Shown here in pieces: positions 51,128 through 60,802 of a DNA stretch of 64,000 bases. Each line of letters opens with the position of its first letter. Positions within the stretch are counted from its first letter, which is position 1. A program made the translations under genes and the position numbers. The notes under the pieces are model-generated. The model had not been told where the DNA came from and ran no database searches. It was given only the letters and a program-made list of their open reading frames with translations. Origin of the DNA: Pseudoxanthomonas sp. NC8 (GTDB lineage Bacteria > Pseudomonadota > Gammaproteobacteria > Xanthomonadales > Xanthomonadaceae); the NCBI GenBank assembly GCA_025232375.1, contig CP060419.1:2789001-2853000 (forward strand), in the 5' to 3' direction.

Positions 51128-51580
51128 TCAGATCAGCGGAGCCGGGGTAGCCGGCAGCGCGACCGGGGCCGCCTTCTTCTTGGCGACCTTCTTCTTGGCG
51201 GCCTTCTTGGCCGGCTTCTTGGCGGCCGGCTTCTTGGCAGCAGCCTTCTTGGCCGGCTTCTTCGCAGCGGCCTTCTTGGCGACCTTCTTCTTGGCGACCT
51301 TCTTCACCGCCTTCTTGGCGGCGGCCTTCTTCACGGTCTTCTTGGCAGCCTTCTTCGCAGGCTTCTTGGCGACCTTCTTGACGGCCTTCTTCGCAGTCTT
51401 CTTGGCGGCCTTCTTCGCCGGCTTCTTGGCGACCTTCTTGGCGACCTTCTTGGCCGGCTTCTTGGCAGCGGCCTTCTTGGCGACCTTCTTCACGGCCTTC
51501 TTGGCGCCGGCCTTCTTGGCGACCTTCTTCACCGCCTTCTTGGCGGCGGGTTTCTTCTTCGCAGCTTTCTTCGTTGCCAT
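51128..51580 (-). CDS. Lys/Ala-rich histone H1-like DNA-binding protein
   Basis: 150 residues built almost entirely from AAKKxAKK-type units (for example KKAVKKVAKKA, AAKKPAKK, KKTVKKAA), with a short neutral end PVALPATPAPLI. Such strongly basic, disordered proteins (HctB- or AlgP-like) bind and compact DNA. Intact. ATG at 51578-51580 behind GAGGAG. The coding DNA is a degenerate tandem repeat of GCC/AAG codons. It has its own promoter about 280 bases upstream and a very strong terminator, so it is a single, probably highly expressed gene. The antisense frame looks membrane-like only because Lys/Ala codons read as Phe/Leu/Ala. Confidence 0.9.
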   Translation of the reverse strand: MATKKAAKKKPAAKKAVKKVAKKAGAKKAVKKVAKKAAAKKPAKKVAKKVAKKPAKKAAKKTAKKAVKKVAKKPAKKAAKKTVKKAAAKKAVKKVAKKKVAKKAAAKKPAKKAAAKKPAAKKPAKKAAKKKVAKKKAAPVALPATPAPLI

Positions 51581-51865
51581 GGGTGGCTCCTCGTCAGTGG
51601 ACTACGGTTTGGTAACGCCCAGTCGCGAAAACCCGCGGCGGTGACCGCCGGGGAGTCCGTCGGCGCGATACGCACGTCGATACGGATACGGGAAGACCCG
51701 CGCGTTGCAATGGCGCGGTCGGTTGATCGGGGGTTCGCTGCTTTTCTTGGAGGGAAGCGGGCCTGCTCCACCGTCTGAGTGTTTCTGGCGGATGCCCGAG
51801 TTGTGCTTCGCGTTGTGGTGTTGATTCGACTCACTCGCTTCTGCAGGCAGCGTCTGCTGGGGCGA

Positions 51866-51894
51866 AACCTAATCACGGTTTTTTTCACTGTCAA
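51866..51894 (-). promoter_or_regulatory. Sigma-70-type promoter for the histone-like gene
   Basis: On the minus strand a consensus TTGACA (51889-51894), 17-base spacer with an A-tract, then TAGGTT (51866-51871). Predicted start near 51859, giving a leader of about 280 bases before the ATG at 51580. Confidence 0.65.
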
Positions 51895-52242
51895 CACCCA
51901 CGCGCGATTTTTTTCCGTCGTCGTCGGCGGCGCCGGCGGCCAGCGCCGCGGCCGGACGCACGCGCGTCCCGGCCATCGGATCCACAACCGGCCGACGCGT
52001 TTCAATCCGACGCGGAAAACAAGTGGTTTTTTTTTTTCGCGCATCGGCACGGTCGCGTTTTCGCATCGCCATCCCGCGACCGCCATGGTTCCGCCAAGTG
52101 CCTTTCGGCGACCACCGCGGCACCCGAAAATAGTTTGCGGCGAGCGCTCCCGTTTCGCGTCGCACAAGCCGATTTGCGCAGAACTGCGCAAGCCCGGCGA
52201 CGCGATCGAAGACGCGTCGCGACGCCTCCCCGCGCCCTCGGT

Positions 52243-52261
52243 GATGCTCGACGCGAGCATC
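52243..52261. repeat. Short perfect hairpin
   Basis: GATGCTCG (52243-52250) and CGAGCATC (52254-52261) around ACG. No T tract on either side. Function unknown; it lies in the middle of the gene-poor stretch. Confidence 0.45.
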
Positions 52262-52368
52262 GCCTGCGCGCCGACGCGGACCGTCGACGCTTCGATCGAT
52301 GGCGCACCGACCATGCCGGCGACCCGGATCGCCGGGGCAGCCGTCGACCGTGGACGCGGACGGCGGAC

Positions 52369-52396
52369 AAAAAAACGCCCGCCGGGTGGCGGGCGT
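52369..52396 (-). terminator. Rho-independent terminator of gcvH
   Basis: Stem ACGCCCGCC (52375-52383) with GGCGGGCGT (52388-52396), GGGT loop, followed on the minus strand by seven T (A-run 52369-52375). 27 bases beyond the gcvH stop. Confidence 0.88.
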
Positions 52397-52422
52397 CTTC
52401 CAGGTGGCGCCGGGTGGAGGAC

Positions 52423-52818
52423 TCAGTCGTCCTCGCCCTCGATCAGCTCGGCGTAGTCGTCGGGCGAGAGCAGCTCGGCGAGCTGTTCGGCGTCTGCGGA
52501 CTCGACCACGAACAGCCAGCCTTCGCCGTAGGCGTCCTCGTTGATCGTTTCCGGCTTGTCGGCCAGCGCGGCATTGACCTCGACCACCTTGCCGCTGACC
52601 GGGCTGTAGACGTCCGAGGCGGCCTTGACCGACTCGACGACGGCCACCGCGTTGCCGGCCTCGACGCCGTCACCGACATTGGGCAGCTCGACATAGACCA
52701 GGTCGCCGAGCAGGCCCTGCGCATGGTCGGAGATGCCGACCGTGACGCGGCCATTGCCTTCGACGCGGGCCCACTCGTGGGACTTGAGGAACTTGAGGTC
52801 GCCGGGGATCTCGCTCAT
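52423..52818 (-). CDS. gcvH: Glycine cleavage system H protein
   Basis: Lipoyl-carrying shuttle protein between the P, T and L components of glycine cleavage. Intact, 131 residues. Visible: [36 protein letters not shown] in part, the lipoylated Lys in [17 protein letters not shown], and the family tail WLFVVESAD then [14 protein letters not shown] at 52816-52818. Follows gcvT by 104 bases with no terminator between, so the two are likely co-transcribed. gcvP is not in the window. Confidence 0.96.
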   Translation of the reverse strand: MSEIPGDLKFLKSHEWARVEGNGRVTVGISDHAQGLLGDLVYVELPNVGDGVEAGNAVAVVESVKAASDVYSPVSGKVVEVNAALADKPETINEDAYGEGWLFVVESADAEQLAELLSPDDYAELIEGEDD

Positions 52819-52922
52819 TGGGGGCTCCGGTCACGCGATGAGTCTGGAATGGATGGTTAGTTTAGCGGACGAGTCCGCAGGCCAGTAAACGGCCGCCATG
52901 GCCGCTGGCGGCCGCGGAAAAA

Positions 52923-54030
52923 TCAGCCCAGCACGCCTGGCTGCGCCTGGCCTTCGCGCACGAACGGGAACTTCACCACGCGCACCGGTACCTCGCGGCC
53001 GCGGATGTCCACGCGCACCTGGCCGGGCTCGCCGGCCGGCACGCGCGCGAACGCGATCGCCTTGCTGGGGTCGGCGAGAAGGTGCCGGACAGGATCTCGC
53101 CCTCGCCCTGCGCGGTCAGCACCTTCTGTCCGTGGCGCAGCACCCCTTCTCGTCCATCATAAGGCCGAGCAGCTGGCGCGGCGTACCCGCGGCCTTCTGT
53201 GCCTCCAGCGCGGCGCGGCCGACGAAGTCACGGCCGTCGTCCAGCGCCACCGTCCGCAGGCCAGCGCCGCTTCCCACGGCGTCGTGTTCTCGTCCATGTC
53301 CTGGCCGTAGAGGTTCATGCCGGCCTCCAGGCGCAGCGTGTCGCGTGCGCCCAGGCCGGCCGGCTTCACCCCGGCATCCAGCAGCGCGTTCCAGAACGCC
53401 ACCGCCTCGCCTTCCGGCAGCACGATCTCGAAGCCATCCTCGCCGGTATAGCCGGTGCGCGCCAGGAACAGCGGTACCCCGTCGGTGGATTGCGCGTCCA
53501 GCGCGGCGAAGCGGCCGAGCCTGTTCGCCGCGCTGCGGTCGGACTCACGCAGCAGGCCGATCACCTTCTCGCGCGCCTGCGGGCCCTGCACGGCCACCAT
53601 CGCGAATTCGGGACGCTCGCGTACGTCCACCTCGAATCTTATGGGCCTGCTTCCGGATCCACTCCAGGTCCTTGTCGCGGGTGGCGGCGTTGACCATAAG
53701 GCGGAAGAAGGATTCATCCAGGTAGTAGGCGATCAGGTCGTCGATCACCCCGCCGCGTTCGTCGAGCATGCAGGAGTAGAGCGCCTTGCCCGGAACCTTG
53801 AGCTTGTCGACCGAGTTGGCGAGCAGCCGGCGCAGGAACTCGCGCACCCGGGCGCCGTGCAGGTCGACCACGGTCATGTGGCTGACGTCGAACATGCCCG
53901 CCCCACGACGGACCAGGTGGTGCTCGTCGAGCTGCGAGCCGTAGTGGATCGGCATGTCCCAGCCGCCGAAGTCGACCATCTTCGCGCCGAGCGCGCGGTG
54001 GGTATCGTTGAGGACGGTCCTGAGGGTCAT
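52923..54030 (-). CDS. gcvT: Glycine cleavage system aminomethyltransferase (T protein)
   Basis: Transfers the methylene unit from the H protein's aminomethyl-lipoate to tetrahydrofolate, releasing ammonia. Visible: [21 protein letters not shown] in part, [37 protein letters not shown] in part, [46 protein letters not shown] and [23 protein letters not shown] in part. The tail reads [22 protein letters not shown] in part. ATG at 54028-54030; about 369 residues. Shifts near 53638, 53265, 53150 and 53085. A GATAAT box lies at 54059-54064, giving a leader of about 20 bases. Confidence 0.93.
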
Positions 54031-54075
54031 GGTGGTCTCGCGGCGGAGGAAAGCCACCATTATCCCAGACTCCTT

Positions 54076-54475
54076 TCAGTCGAAACGACCCGGTCCGGGC
54101 ATGCCCGCCTCGGCCAGTGCCCGCTGCGCGGCGCGGAACACCCGCCAGGCCGAACGCCGGCCGCCAGCACGCGAGGCCGTCGGCGATGTCATTGCGGGCG
54201 CATTCGCAGGCCGAGGCCGGGTTGACGTCGCCATGGCGGTGCGGCCGCAGCAGCCACAGGCAGGCAAGGTCGATGCCGCCCGCCCGGCCATCGTCTCGAA
54301 TACCGGCACCGCCGGATCGACGAACAGGCGCCAGACGATCGAACCGGCCACCAGGGCGCGGCCAGCAGGATGGGGCGGCCTTGAACAGCGCGACCCGGGC
54401 CTAGGCCCACAGCACGCGCCGCTGCCGGGCCTGCAGGCGGCGGACTTCGACCTCGCAACCCCAGCAGCCGCTCAT
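54076..54475 (-). pseudogene. Decayed cation-efflux (CDF-like) gene
   Basis: The start MSGCWGCEVEVRRLQARQRRV in part (ATG 54473-54475) and several later fragments in different frames (GSIVWRLFVDPAVPVFETM, LACLWLLRPHRHGDVN, ECARNDIADGLA) resemble the short cation-transporter/CDF-type proteins of this order of bacteria. However, only about 133 codons remain where about 200 are expected. The region between QRRVLWA and ARVALFK lacks the first membrane helices, and the part after NDIADGLA has lost its hydrophobic character. A TAG at 54403 and at least three shifts are present. Sequencing errors alone do not explain the missing helices, so I call it degenerate. Lies between nfeD-like and gcvT, same strand. 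Confidence 0.55.
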
Positions 54476-54500
54476 CGCCCCTCCGCGCCGTGACCGGCGC

Positions 54501-54944
54501 TCAGGCCTCCTGCACCTTCAGCACCATGCCGTCGACCGCGACCACGCGCACCGCCGTGCCCACCGGCAGGTCCGGGCCTTCGACCACCCAGAAGGCATCA
54601 CCCAGCTTGATCCGGCCACGCCCACCCACGATCGGCTGGTCGAGCGCGGCGACCAGGCCGACGTTCTGTTCGGCACGACGGTTGAGCAGCGGCTGGTCGC
54701 TCTGCCGGGCGGCCTTGCGGAACCAGCGCCGGTAGATCTGGATCGAGACGAAACTGAGCACCACGAACGCGGCCACCTGGGCCAGCACCGGGATCCCCGG
54801 CACCAGCAGCACCAGCACGAACATCACCACCGCGGCCAAACCCATCCACAGCATGAAGGCGCCCGGTGCCGGGGCCTCGGCGGCGATCAGCAGCAGCGCC
54901 GCCACTGCCCATACCCACGCCCAGCCGGTCATGTCCCCGCGCAT
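54501..54944 (-). CDS. NfeD-like membrane protein
   Basis: Intact, 147 residues. Short NfeD form: three membrane helices (WVWAVAALLLIAAEAPAPGAFMLWMG in part, AAVVMFVLVLLVPGIPV, QVAAFVVLSFVSIQIY) and a C-terminal OB-fold domain (GGRGRIKLGDAFWVVEGPDLPVG in part, VRVVAVDGMVLKVQ). NfeD proteins partner with SPFH proteins; here it follows qmcA with a three-base gap, which supports that pairing. Probably involved in membrane-domain organisation. Confidence 0.9.
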   Translation of the reverse strand: MRGDMTGWAWVWAVAALLLIAAEAPAPGAFMLWMGLAAVVMFVLVLLVPGIPVLAQVAAFVVLSFVSIQIYRRWFRKAARQSDQPLLNRRAEQNVGLVAALDQPIVGGRGRIKLGDAFWVVEGPDLPVGTAVRVVAVDGMVLKVQEA

Positions 54945-54947
54945 CGA

Positions 54948-55913
54948 TCAGCCTCCCAGCTGCGGCGGCTGCGCGCGCGTAGCGCCGGTCTTCTGCTGCT
55001 GGCCGCCCAGCGCCTCGCGCGCCAGTTCGGCGATGCCGGCGATCGAGCCGATCACCCCGCTCGCCTCCATCGGCATCAGCACGAACTTCTGGTTCGGCGC
55101 GGTGGCCAGTTCCTTGAACGCCTCCACGTACTTCTGCGCGATGAAGTAGTTGATCGCCTGCACGCTGCCCTGGGCGATCGCGTCGGACACCATCTGCGTC
55201 GCCTTGGCCTCCGCCTCGGTAAGGCGTTCGCGCGCCTCGGCATCGCGGAAGGCGGCCTCCTTGCGGCCCTCGGCCTCAAGCACCGCGGCCTGCTTCTCGC
55301 CCTCGGCGCGCAGGATCTCGGACTGGCGCGAACCCTCGGCCTCCAGGATCTGGGCGCGCTTCTCGCGCTCGGCCTTCATCTGCCGGGCCATCGAATCGAC
55401 CAGGTCACGCGGCGGCTGGATATCGCGGATCTCGATGCGGGTGACCTTCATGCCCCAGGGACTGGTGGCGTGGTCGACCACGTTCAGCAACTGGGCGTTG
55501 ATGGTCTCGCGCTGGCTCAGCGACTCGTCCAGATCCATCGAACCGATCACGGTGCGGATGTTGGTCTGAATGGGGCGATCATCGCCACTTCAAGGTTGGC
55601 GACCTCGTAGGCGGCCTTGGCCGCGTCCAGTACCTGGAAGAACACCACGCCGTCGACCTTGACCACCGCGTTGTCCTTGGTGATCACCTCCTTGGCTGGG
55701 TACGTCCAGGACCTGCTCCATCATGTTCACCTTGCGGCCCACGCCGTAGATGATCGGGATCAGGAAGTGCAGGCCCGGATCGAGGGTATGGGTGTACTTG
55801 CCGAAGCGCTCGACCGTCCACTCGTAGCCCTGCGGCACCATCCGCACGGTCTTGAACAGCACGATGACGCCGGCGACCAGCAGCACCACAGCGACGAAAC
55901 CCGATGGGAACAT
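54948..55913 (-). CDS. qmcA: SPFH-domain (stomatin/paraslipin) membrane protein
   Basis: Starts [20 protein letters not shown] at 55911-55913 behind AGGAGGGG. One N-terminal membrane helix is followed by the SPFH domain: [31 protein letters not shown] in part, [35 protein letters not shown] in part, [17 protein letters not shown] long charged coiled coil ([23 protein letters not shown] in part) precedes a C-terminal tail. About 321 codons; shifts near 55695 and 55572 compensate. Forms oligomeric membrane microdomains; pairs with the NfeD-like gene. Confidence 0.92.
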
Positions 55914-56065
55914 CCCCTCCTCCTTGGCCGTCCAGGCCAGTGCGTGTCGACCGCAGTATAGGCATGAGCGTCGGCCGGAAACCGCCCGCGGCCCGCGGCG
56001 CCACGCGTGGCGGCCGGCATGCCCGGGACGGGTGCCCGGCCTGCGGCGGATGTCCCCGCGCGACC

Positions 56066-57039
56066 TCAGCGGGCGGCGGCCACTTCCAGTCGCCGCCACA
56101 CCTGTTCGTCGTACTTGTCGGCCAGTTCGAGCGCCGCCATGTTCTCGACCAGCTGCGCGGTACTGCTGGCGCCGAGGATCACGCTGCTCACGTGCGGATT
56201 GCGCAGGCACCAGGCGATCGCCAGCGCCGCCGGCTTCTCGCCCAGTCCGGCGGCGACCTCCACCACGCGCTGCGCGCGCTCGATGCGCCGCTCGTCGCCG
56301 TGGCCCACCACCAGGCGCTGCAGCCAGCCCGCATCGGTATGGGCCAGCCGGCCTTCGCGATGCACGCCGCCGGCGTACTTGCCGGTCAGCAGGCCGGAGG
56401 CCAGCGGCGACCAGGTGGTCGTGCCCATGCCCAGTTCCGAATAGAGCGACGCGTACTCCAGCTCCACCCGCTCGCGATGCAGCAGGTTGTACTGCGGCTG
56501 TTCCACCACCGGCACGGCCATGTGGTGGGCGCGGGCGAACTTCGCCGCTTCGCGGATCAGCCCTTCCGGCCATTCCGAGGTGCCCCAGTACAGCACCTTG
56601 CCTGGCGGACCAGCAGGTCCATGGCGGCGACGGTTTCCCCGACCGGCGTGTCCGGATCCGGGCGATGGCAGTAGTAAAGGTCCAGGTGCTCGACCCGAAG
56701 GCGCTTCAGCGCCGCGTGGCAGGCCTCGACCACGTGCTTGCGCGACAGGCCGCGCTGGGTCGGCCGCGGGTCTTCCGCTGCGCCGAAGAACACCTTGCTG
56801 GACACGCAGTAGCCATCGCGCGGCAGGCGCAGGTCGGTGATCACGTCGCCCATCACCCGCTCCGCCTCGCCGTTGGCATAGGCCTCGGCATTGTCGAAGA
56901 AGGTGATGCCGTGGTCCCAGGCGGCAGCGATCAGTTCGCGCGCCTGGCCGCGGCCGACCTGGCGGCCGAAGGTCATCCATGCACCGAAGGACAGCGCGGA
57001 CAGCTGCAGCCCTGTGGCGCCGAGGCGGCGGTATTGCAT
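56066..57039 (-). CDS. Aldo/keto reductase (Kv-beta/YghZ-like)
   Basis: NADPH-dependent TIM-barrel oxidoreductase. The catalytic tetrad is visible: Asp and Tyr in ITFFDNAEAYANGEAE, Lys in CVSSKVFFG and His in LYYCHRPDPDTPVGE. Cofactor end: PLASGLLTGKYAGG and SSVILGASSTAQLVENM. About 325 residues. ATG at 57037-57039. One shift near 56605, where the reading should be RQGKVLYWGTSEWPEGL. The similarity is to the voltage-gated K+ channel beta-subunit group; natural substrate unknown. Divergent from nupC. Confidence 0.9.
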
Positions 57040-57137
57040 GGCGGATCTCCGCGGATGGGGCGCCCAGTCTAGTAGGTAGCGCGGCCGCCGAATCGCATAC
57101 CGGTGCGGGTTAAGGTTAGTGGTCCGGACCGCGCAAC

Positions 57138-57204
57138 CGTACGGACGTTTCGCGCAGCGCCCCCAATCGCTGAAGCCGTTCAGCCCGCGGGCCGCGTACG
57201 GACG
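57138..57204. repeat. Direct repeat upstream of nupC
   Basis: CGTACGGACG occurs at 57138-57147 and again at 57195-57204, 57 bases apart, in the AKR-nupC divergent spacer. The same CGTACGG core recurs near 60635, after dusB. Spaced repeats of this kind can be regulator sites; no family is recognised. Confidence 0.4.
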
Positions 57205-57259
57205 GATTCACCCCGACCTGCTAGGCTTTCTCAATTCTTTAACATCCTCAGGGGATTCC

Positions 57260-58558
57260 ATGTTCGAAGCACTGGGACGGATCGGCTTTGGCCTGTTCGG
57301 ATTGGCCGTGCTGATCGGCATCGTCTGGTTGTGCTCGAACAACCGTCGCGCGGTGGACTGGAAGCTGGTGGGCACCGGCGTCAGCCTGCAGATCGCCTTC
57401 GCCGCGCTGGTGCTGCTGGTGCCGGGCGGCCGCGAGGTGTTCGACTGGCTCAGCCATGGCTTCGTGAAGATCCTGGGCTTCGTCGCTGAAGGCTCCAGCT
57501 TCATCTTCGGCAGCCTGATGGACGTGCCGAAGAACGGCTTCATCTTCGCCTTCCAGGTGCTGCCGACGATCATCTTCTTCTCGGCGCTGATGGGCGTGCT
57601 CTACCACCTGGGCGTGATGCAGGCGGTGGTGCGGGCGATGGCCGGGCGATCACCAAGGTCATGCGCGTGTCCGGCGCCGAGACCACCAGCGTCTGCGCCA
57701 GCGTGTTCATCGGCCAGACCGAGGCGCCGCTGACCGTGCGCCCGTACATCGCCAGGATGACCCAGTCCGAGCTGCTGACCATGATGATCGGCGGCATGGC
57801 CCATATCGCCGGCGGCGTGCTGGCCGCTTACGTGGGCATGCTCGGCGGCGGCGATCCGGAGCAGCAGGCGTTCTTCGCCAAGCACCTGCTCGCGGCCAGC
57901 ATCATGGCCGCGCCGGCCACGCTGGTGATCGCCAAGATCCTCGTCCCCGAGACCGGCGAACCGCTGACCCGCGGCACGGTGAAGATGGAAATCGAGAAGA
58001 CCACCGCCAACGTGATCGACGCGGCCGCGGCCGGCGCCGGCGACGGCCTGCGCCTTGGCCCTGAACATCGGCGCGATGCTGCTGGCCTTCATCGCCCTGA
58101 TCGCACTGGTCGACGCGCCGCTGAAATGGTTCGGCGAGGCCACCGGCCTTGCTGCCGCGCTCGGCCAGCCGACCAGCCTGTCGACCCTCCTCGGCTACCT
58201 GCTGGCGCCGATCGCCTGGGTGATCGGCACGCCGTGGGCGGACGCGACCACGGTCGGCGCGCTGATCGGCCAGAAAGTGGTATTGAACGAGTTCGTCGCC
58301 TACTCGCAGCTGGCCAACATCGTGAACGGACAGGTGCCGAACGTGAAGCTGAGCGCGGAAGGCGCGCTGATCGCGACCTATGCGCTGTGCGGTTTCGCCA
58401 ACTTCAGCTCGATCGCGATCCAGATCGGCGGCATCGGCGGGCTGGCCCCGGAACGGCGCTGGGGACCAGCCCGCTTCGGCCTGCGCGCGGTGCTCGGCGG
58501 CTCGGTGGCCACCTTCATGACGGCGACGATCGCCGGCGTGCTGACCCACTTCGGCTGA
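57260..58558 (+). CDS. nupC: Concentrative nucleoside transporter (CNT family)
   Basis: Ion-coupled nucleoside importer in the inner membrane. Visible CNT motifs: VFIGQTEAPLTVRPYI (nucleoside-binding hairpin), FFSALMGVLYHLGVMQ, TMMIGGMAHIAGGVLAAYVGM in part, LNEFVAYSQLANI and CGFANFSSIAIQIGGIGGLAPE in part, the last being the second binding hairpin. 432 codons; ATG at 57260. Shifts at 57645 (lost base) and 58053-58058 (CCTTGG for CCTGG) compensate. Followed by a PfkB-family kinase, which suggests uptake and phosphorylation of nucleosides or ribose. Confidence 0.94.
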
Positions 58559-58650
58559 ACCGGCGGCCAGTCGGCCACGCTCCACCCGGCGGGCCCGTGC
58601 GGCCCGTCGTTTCCGTTTTCCGTTCTGATCCACACGCATATAGAGGTCGC

Positions 58651-59613
58651 ATGAATTCAGTCATCGTCGTCGGCTCGTTCAACGTCGACCATGTCTGGCG
58701 CTGCGCCGACCTGCCCGCGGTGGGCGCGACCATCGCCGGCCAGTACAGCACCGGTCCGGGCGGCAAGGGCTTCAATAAGGCCGTCGCCGCGCGCGCGCGG
58801 GTGCGCGCACGGCGTTCGTCTGCGCGCTCGGCGACGACCCCGGCGGCGCGCTGGCACGCCAGCTGGCCAAGGCCGACGGCATCGACCTGCGCGCCGAGGC
58901 CAGCGAGCAGCCGACCGGCACCGCGGGCATCTACGTCGATGCCCGCGGCCGCAACAGTATTGTCGTGGGCGCCGGTGCCAACGGCACGCTGAGTACCGCC
59001 CACGTCGGGGCCGACCCGGAGCTGCTCGGCGGCGCGGCGGTGCTGCTGGCGCAACTCGAGTCACCGGTGGAGACCATCGAGGCCACCCTGGCGATGGCAC
59101 GCGAAGCCGGCATCGCCACCGTGCTCAATCCCGCCCCGGCCAACGCCTCCAGCAGCATCGGCCTGCTGCGACTGGCCGACCTGCTCACCCCGAACGAGAC
59201 CGAATTCGCCGCCCTGCTCGCCCGCCACGTCGGCGAACGCGTGGAAACCGAACAGGTGGCCACGCTCGACGGTGCCCGGCTGCATGGCCTTTGCCGCCTG
59301 CTGCTGCCGCACGGCAGCGTGGTGATCCCTGGGTTCGGTGGGCGTGTTCGTCTCCCACGCCGAGGAACAGCTGCGCGGCGACGCGCTGCCGTACTACCGC
59401 CTCGGCGCGGAGAGCGTAGCGGTCAGCGACACCACTGGCGCCGGCGATGCCTTCAACGGCGCGCTGGCCGCGGCCCTGGCGCACGCGCCGGCCGCACCGT
59501 TCGCCGCCCACGTGCGCTACGCCAACCGCTTCGCGGCCCTGTCCACCGAGCGCGCCGGCGCCGCGGCGGCGATGCCGCTGCATGCCCACGTGCTGGAGCG
59601 CTTCGGTCCCTGA
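58651..59613 (+). CDS. PfkB-family sugar/nucleoside kinase (ribokinase-like)
   Basis: 320 codons. Ribokinase-fold landmarks: [19 protein letters not shown], the GG switch [50 protein letters not shown] and the catalytic anion hole [18 protein letters not shown] at 58651 with TAGAGG upstream. Shifts near 58795 and 59325 compensate. At 58774-58779 AATAAGG replaces AACCAGG and changes the family-conserved NQ to NK. Likely a ribokinase or nucleoside kinase given the neighbouring nupC. Confidence 0.88.
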
Positions 59614-59624
59614 CCGCGACCGCC

Positions 59625-60624
59625 ATGCGCATCGGCCGTTACCACATCGACCCGCGCGTGGTCCCATGGCGCCGATGGCCGGGGTCACCGACAAGCCGTT
59701 CCGGCTGCTATGCAAGCGGATGGGGGCGGGCCTGGCGGTATCCGAGATGACGATCAGCGACCCGCGTTTCTGGAATACGCCCAAGTCGTTGCGGCGCATG
59801 GACCACGTCGGTGAACCCGATCCGGTCAGCGTGCAGATCGCCGGCACCGAGCCGCAGCTGCTGGCCGAGGCGGCGCGCTACAACGTCGACCACGGCGCGC
59901 AGATCGTCGACATCAACATGGGCTGCCCGGCCAAGAAGGTCTGCAACGCCTGGGCCGGCTCGGCGCTGATGCGCGACGAGGCGCTGGTGGGGCGGATCCT
60001 CGATGCGGTGGTGGCAGCGGTGGACGTGCCGGTGACGCTGAAGATCCGCACCGGCTGGGACGCGGCCAACCGCAATGCGCCGGCGATCGCGCGCATCGCC
60101 GAGGCCGCCGGCATCCAGGCGCTGACCGTGCATGGCCGCACCCGCGACCAGCACTACACCGGCATAAGGCCGAGTACGACACCATCGCCGGGATCAAGTC
60201 GGAAATTTCGATCCCGGTGATTGCCAACGGCGACATCGATTCGCCGCAGCGTGCCGCGCAGGTGCTGCGGGAGACCGGCGCCGATGCGGTGATGGTGGGC
60301 CGCGCCGCGCAGGGCCGGCCATGGATCTTCCGCGAGATCGGCCACTTCCTCGCCACCGGCGAGACGCTGCCGGCGCCGGCGATCGGCGAGGTGCGCGACA
60401 TCCTGCTCGACCACCTGCAGGCGCTGCATGCCTTCTACGGCGAGGAGCAGGGGGTGCGCATCGCACGCAAGCACCTGGGCTGGTATGCGAAGGACCAGCC
60501 CGAGAACATGGCCTTCCGTGCCGTGGTCAACCGCGCGCAGACCGCGTGCGAGCAGATCCTGCTGACACGCGACTACTTCGATGCCCTGCAGGCGGGTACG
60601 CAACCGGCCCTGTACGCCGCCTAA
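59625..60624 (+). CDS. dusB: tRNA-dihydrouridine synthase B
   Basis: FMN enzyme that reduces uridine to dihydrouridine in the tRNA D-loop. Starts [13 protein letters not shown], then after a shift near 59665 [60 protein letters not shown] in part (with the proton-donor Cys), [32 protein letters not shown] and [14 protein letters not shown]. About 332 residues. A +2 shift at 60165 (CATAAGG for CCAGG). ATG at 59625, 11 bases after the kinase stop. fis, its usual partner in enterobacteria, is not next to it. Confidence 0.94.
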
Positions 60625-60802
60625 GTAAGGCCCGCGTACGGTTGCTTCATGTAACCATCCATCGAGTAAACGTGACCCCCGGCACCGTGCATATCGGCAC
60701 TGGGTGGCCTGCAGCCATGGAGCAACGCTGTCGATGCCGGGAGCACCCGACCCGTGGTGACGATTCCACGGCCCCCACCGGGCCCACGCCCAGGAGGCTG
60801 TC

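Larger units (their letters stand above)
51581..52422. other. Gene-poor stretch upstream of the histone-like gene
   Basis: About 840 bases with no frame that looks like a protein on either strand; the longest open stretches are rich in Arg/Pro/Thr and show no domain. Composition differs from the surroundings, with homopolymer runs of T at 51880-51885, 51909-51916 and 52026-52037. It holds the histone-like promoter (51866-51894), an 8-bp hairpin at 52243-52261 and the gcvH terminator at 52369-52396. A long leader or a small RNA could reside here. Confidence 0.6.

Noticed and set aside
51128..51580. The AAG/GCC-rich tract as a satellite or CRISPR-like repeat
   Set aside because: The units are codon-phased and irregular and encode a well-known type of basic protein. 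There are no spacers of constant length.
51180..51644. Very hydrophobic plus-strand frame opposite the histone-like gene
   Set aside because: It is the reverse complement of Lys/Ala codons, which reads as Phe/Leu/Ala. The minus strand has the ribosome site, promoter and terminator.
54031..54075. Glycine riboswitch ahead of gcvT
   Set aside because: The spacer is only 45 bases, too short for a tandem or single glycine aptamer, and carries a -10 box instead.
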